From an uncultured Collinsella sp. (GTDB lineage: Bacteria; Actinomycetota; Coriobacteriia; Coriobacteriales; Coriobacteriaceae), in the NCBI GenBank assembly GCA_902489955.1, contig CABUBY010000087.1, positions 1 through 7,304 on the forward strand: a stretch of DNA of 7,304 bases, in the 5' to 3' direction. Of the stretch, positions 6,515-7,304 are shown one piece after another (the first letter of the stretch is position 1; the number at the start of each line of letters is the position of its first letter). The translations under genes were made by a program, and so were the position numbers. Under the pieces are notes generated by a model. That model was not told the origin of the DNA. It worked only from the letters and a program-made list of their open reading frames with translations, and searched no databases.

Positions 6515-7148
6515 CGGCCTCCTCCTTATCCGGAGTATCTATAAACCCGTGGCATGCAAGCCATGAGTCAAGCTGCTCAAAGAGCGAATTATCGGCTGCC
6601 GAATTATCAATCACCGTTGTAGCGAGATTGCACAGCGCAGACTCATCGGGCTGGCAAGCAGAACGGGCATCGAAATCAGATGGCTCCATGCCACGTTGAA
6701 TAGCGCGCTCGCGACGAACTGACAAAGGGGCGCTAATGACCAGAATTTCATCAGCCAAGCCAAATGCATCCTCAAAACCAGTCGGAGCTGAAACCTCGAC
6801 CACCGCAAAGGGATAACGGGGAGATGAAACCGTACAACAAACCGGATCGAGAATCCTAAGCGAAAGCTGTTCAATCAGAACGGGATGCACGATGCCATTG
6901 AGCCGTGCGACCGAATCAGGAGAAGCGAAAGCTCGAGAAGCGAGGATACTGCGGCGAATGCCGCCTTCCTCATCCAAAATGTCCCAACCGAATTCATCCG
7001 CGAGAGCATTGACGATATCAGAGCCCGGCACATACAGCGATTTTGCAAGCTCATCCAGATCGATAAGCATAGCGCCACGAGATTCGAAATAGCGGCAGGC
7101 AGTCGACTTACCCGAAGCAATATTGCCCAAGACAAATACGGTAAACAT
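6507..7148 (-). CDS. coaE: Dephospho-CoA kinase
   Basis: A 213-residue P-loop kinase, a usual length for CoaE, which phosphorylates the 3'-hydroxyl of dephospho-CoA with ATP in the last step of coenzyme A synthesis in the cytosol. The N-terminal P-loop reads GNIASGKST (8–16), against the usual GGIGSGKS of the family. It is followed by IDLDELAK (29–36, family IDAD), the PG of the substrate region (41–42), GGIRRSIL (62–69), VHPVLIEQL (87–95) and a lid-type segment with VRRERAIQRG (144–153). The order and spacing of these blocks fit CoaE, and proximity to uvrB agrees with actinobacterial gene order. The sequence is divergent, so another small nucleotide kinase is a minor alternative. The ATG at 7148 is preferred to the TTG directly before it because it gives a five-base gap to the Shine-Dalgarno site. 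Confidence 0.85.
   Translation of the reverse strand: MFTVFVLGNIASGKSTACRYFESRGAMLIDLDELAKSLYVPGSDIVNALADEFGWDILDEEGGIRRSILASRAFASPDSVARLNGIVHPVLIEQLSLRILDPVCCTVSSPRYPFAVVEVSAPTGFEDAFGLADEILVISAPLSVRRERAIQRGMEPSDFDARSACQPDESALCNLATTVIDNSAADNSLFEQLDSWLACHGFIDTPDKEEADA
6518..6527 (-). promoter_or_regulatory. Strong Shine-Dalgarno site for the transglycosylase inside coaE
   Basis: AAGGAGGAGG on the minus strand, inside the last codons of coaE, ends three bases before the ATG at 6514. It offers two overlapping GGAGG-type matches at workable spacing. It supports this start and suggests that the enzyme is translated well despite lying second in the operon. Confidence 0.8.
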
Positions 7149-7153
7149 CAAGC

Positions 7154-7159
7154 CCTCCC
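7154..7159 (-). promoter_or_regulatory. Shine-Dalgarno site GGGAGG deciding the coaE start
   Basis: GGGAGG on the minus strand lies five bases before the ATG at 7148 but only two before the in-frame TTG at 7151, so the ATG is the better start. Confidence 0.75.
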
Positions 7160-7176
7160 TAACGCCAATGCGAGTA

Positions 7177-7207
7177 ATTATCGCTCAAATAAACTAGATG
7201 GACTCAA
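7177..7207 (-). promoter_or_regulatory. Candidate promoter of the coaE–transglycosylase–uvrB operon
   Basis: On the minus strand TTGAGT (7207–7202; four of six to TTGACA) is followed after 19 bases by GATAAT (7182–7177; five of six to TATAAT). The start point would be near 7170, giving a leader of about 20 bases that still holds the Shine-Dalgarno site. The spacing is longer than ideal. A promoter is expected here because a minus-strand terminator lies just upstream at 7275–7304. Confidence 0.45.
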
Positions 7208-7274
7208 AAAACAGCCAAACAGTAAGAGCGCATACGGGGAAGCTAGGTCCCAAAGCACAACATGTATACAACGC

Positions 7275-7304
7275 AAAAAAGGGGGAGGCCGCGAGGCCTC
7301 CCCC
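7275..7304 (-). terminator. Intrinsic terminator of an unseen minus-strand gene
   Basis: Bases 7281–7290 (GGGGGAGGCC) pair perfectly with 7295–7304 around a four-base loop, a 10-bp stem. On the minus strand six T residues follow (7280–7275), the classic form of a rho-independent terminator. It therefore ends a minus-strand transcript coming from beyond the right edge. A T run on the far side, which would make it bidirectional, cannot be seen. Confidence 0.85.

Noticed and set aside
7263..7270. The palindrome TGTATACA near the right edge as an operator.
   Set aside because: Eight bases is too short to stand out from chance, and no second copy or spacing to a promoter supports it.

Overview
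The window looks like an ordinary chromosomal housekeeping segment of a GC-rich bacterium, most likely an actinobacterium and perhaps a gut Coriobacteriia (Collinsella/Olsenella-like). The grounds are the type of Mrp and flavoprotein sequences, and the coaE–(cell-wall gene)–uvrB neighbourhood, since coaE and uvrB lie close together in other actinobacteria. The lineage is inferred from memory of the families and was not tested by search. There is no sign of a mobile element, CRISPR array, rRNA or tRNA.

Left block (1–3575, plus strand). It begins inside an Mrp/ApbC-type P-loop ATPase (iron–sulphur cluster carrier); the Walker A region lies off the left edge. The Mrp stop codon directly abuts the GTG start of a COG2081/HI0933-type FAD flavoprotein, so the two genes are probably translationally coupled. 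An 80-base gap follows, with a perfect TATAAT box, a strong 10-bp terminator-like hairpin with a T-rich tail, and then at once the Shine-Dalgarno site of a second, unrelated flavoprotein (COG2509 type). No promoter fits between the hairpin and that gene, so every transcript of it should carry the hairpin. This is the best candidate for undescribed regulation here.

Centre (about 3595–3650). A symmetric hairpin with T-rich flanks on both sides sits between the two converging gene blocks and probably ends transcription from both.

Right block (7148–3641, minus strand). In order of transcription it holds coaE (last step of coenzyme A synthesis), a small membrane-anchored SLT-domain lytic transglycosylase whose start overlaps the coaE stop, and uvrB (nucleotide excision repair) after a 51-base gap with its own possible promoter. 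A terminator at the extreme right edge closes an unseen minus-strand gene beyond the window, so the coaE operon starts from a promoter in the roughly 125-base gap. Hand counts of single 60-base lines suggest that coaE and the transglycosylase are clearly less GC-rich than the left block.

I found no convincing novel multi-gene system. The observations below concern regulation and protein-level peculiarities.
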